DNA from: DASSHC01 sp035693105
Lineage (GTDB): Bacteria; Chloroflexota; Chloroflexia; Thermomicrobiales; Thermomicrobiaceae
Assembly: GCA_035693105.1 (NCBI GenBank)
Contig: DASSHC010000098.1
Span: forward strand, 1 to 14,095
Direction of reading: 5' to 3'
DNA length: 14,095 nucleotides
Within the stretch, counting starts at the first letter, position 1. Each line of letters begins with the position of its first letter. Shown here in pieces: positions 13,805-14,095 of this stretch. Position numbers and translations under genes: made by a program. The notes beneath the pieces are model-generated. The model was not told where the DNA came from, made no database searches, and saw nothing but the letters and a program-made list of their open reading frames with translations.

Positions 13805-13810
13805 GCGGTG

Positions 13811-13828
13811 TCCTTGTCCTTGCCCTTG
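13811..13828. repeat. CAAGGA/CAAGGG hexamer tract at the glycogen synthase ribosome site
   Basis: Three hexamers (tccttg, tccttg, cccttg on the plus strand) sit 7 bases before the GTG start. On the minus strand they read CAAGGG CAAGGA CAAGGA, so the Shine-Dalgarno core AAGGA is present twice. Confidence 0.65.
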
Positions 13829-13889
13829 CCGGAGCGCGATCCCGGCACGCCGCCGGGAGACGCCGCCGCACCGCAGGCCGGCGGCCAAC

Positions 13890-13910
13890 GCCGGCGATTG
13901 TACCGCCGGC
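13890..13910 (-). promoter_or_regulatory. inverted repeat around a -10-like hexamer upstream of glgA
   Basis: Arms gccggcg (13890-13896) and cgccggc (13904-13910) flank a 7-base centre that holds TACAAT on the minus strand (13902-13897). A transcript would start about 85 bases before the glgA start. No good -35 box is seen, which fits an activator- or repressor-dependent promoter, but chance palindromes are common at this base composition. Confidence 0.35.
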
Positions 13911-13935
13911 CGAGCGGCACAGCGATTAAATAGAA

Positions 13936-13965
13936 AACGCACCGTTCGATCTCGAACGGTGCGTT
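13936..13965 (-). terminator. intrinsic terminator of the initiator tRNA gene
   Basis: Arms aacgcaccgttcg (13936-13948) and cgaacggtgcgtt (13953-13965) are perfect 13-base complements with a 4-base loop. On the minus strand the stem is followed by TTTTCTATTT, a good U-tract. It begins 4 bases after the tRNA CCA end, so the tRNA is probably a single-gene transcript separated from glgA. Confidence 0.85.
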
Positions 13966-13968
13966 CCG

Positions 13969-14043
<75 letters not shown>

Positions 14044-14095
14044 CTGCTGGGTGGTCTGGGTATGCTGGGGGGGGGCGGCTGAGGGGTGCGCGCGG

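Overview
The window is about two-thirds G+C and gene-dense, with short spacers, frequent GTG starts and clear purine-rich ribosome sites. A KimA-type potassium transporter, an actinobacterial-type (GlgM-like) glycogen synthase, many TPP/CoA/PLP metabolic enzymes and short dispersed inverted repeats together fit a high-GC, non-proteobacterial genome. Thermomicrobia-like Chloroflexota is my best guess, with modest confidence, because no ribosomal marker is present. I see no prophage, CRISPR array, transposase or rRNA; this is chromosomal metabolic DNA.

Layout. Positions 1-182 hold the C-terminal end of a RelE/HigB-like toxin. A convergent minus-strand block follows: a KimA-like permease (272-2293), a SAM methyltransferase (2548-3345), and the two subunits of a ThDP-dependent sulfopyruvate-decarboxylase-type enzyme (3335-3925 and 3922-4473). 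The last three genes overlap and form one operon read from about 4.5 kb leftward. A divergent plus-strand gene of unknown function (4657-5481) ends before a 131-bp nested inverted repeat (5495-5625) that looks like a small non-autonomous or REP-like element. Next is a plus-strand operon of a crotonase (5714-6478), a CaiB/BaiF CoA-transferase (6498-7682) and a class V PLP enzyme (7722-8909), closed by a hairpin.

The right half has minus-strand single genes: an ABM-fold monooxygenase (9062-9370), an Fmt-like formyltransferase (9786-10727) with a long leader and a good sigma70-like promoter, and a cysteine-dioxygenase-like cupin (11165-11734). A divergent plus-strand zinc-ribbon membrane protein (11896-12576) meets the glycogen synthase gene (12578-13804, minus) end to end with one base between them. 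An initiator tRNA-fMet (13969-14043, minus) with a strong intrinsic terminator closes the window.

How the genes may cooperate. The sulfopyruvate-decarboxylase-type pair decarboxylates a 2-oxo acid, probably with a sulfonate or phosphonate group. The crotonase/CoA-transferase/PLP operon looks like a small acyl-CoA catabolic route that starts from or ends at an amino compound. A cysteine-dioxygenase-like protein in the same window could supply the sulfonate route, but that link is inference. I found nothing that clearly amounts to a new defence or mobile system. The points most worth a second look are the C1xU72 initiator tRNA, the nested inverted repeat, the Gly that replaces a normally acidic residue in the KimA core, the G-rich hexamer tracts that double as ribosome sites, and the orphan genes.
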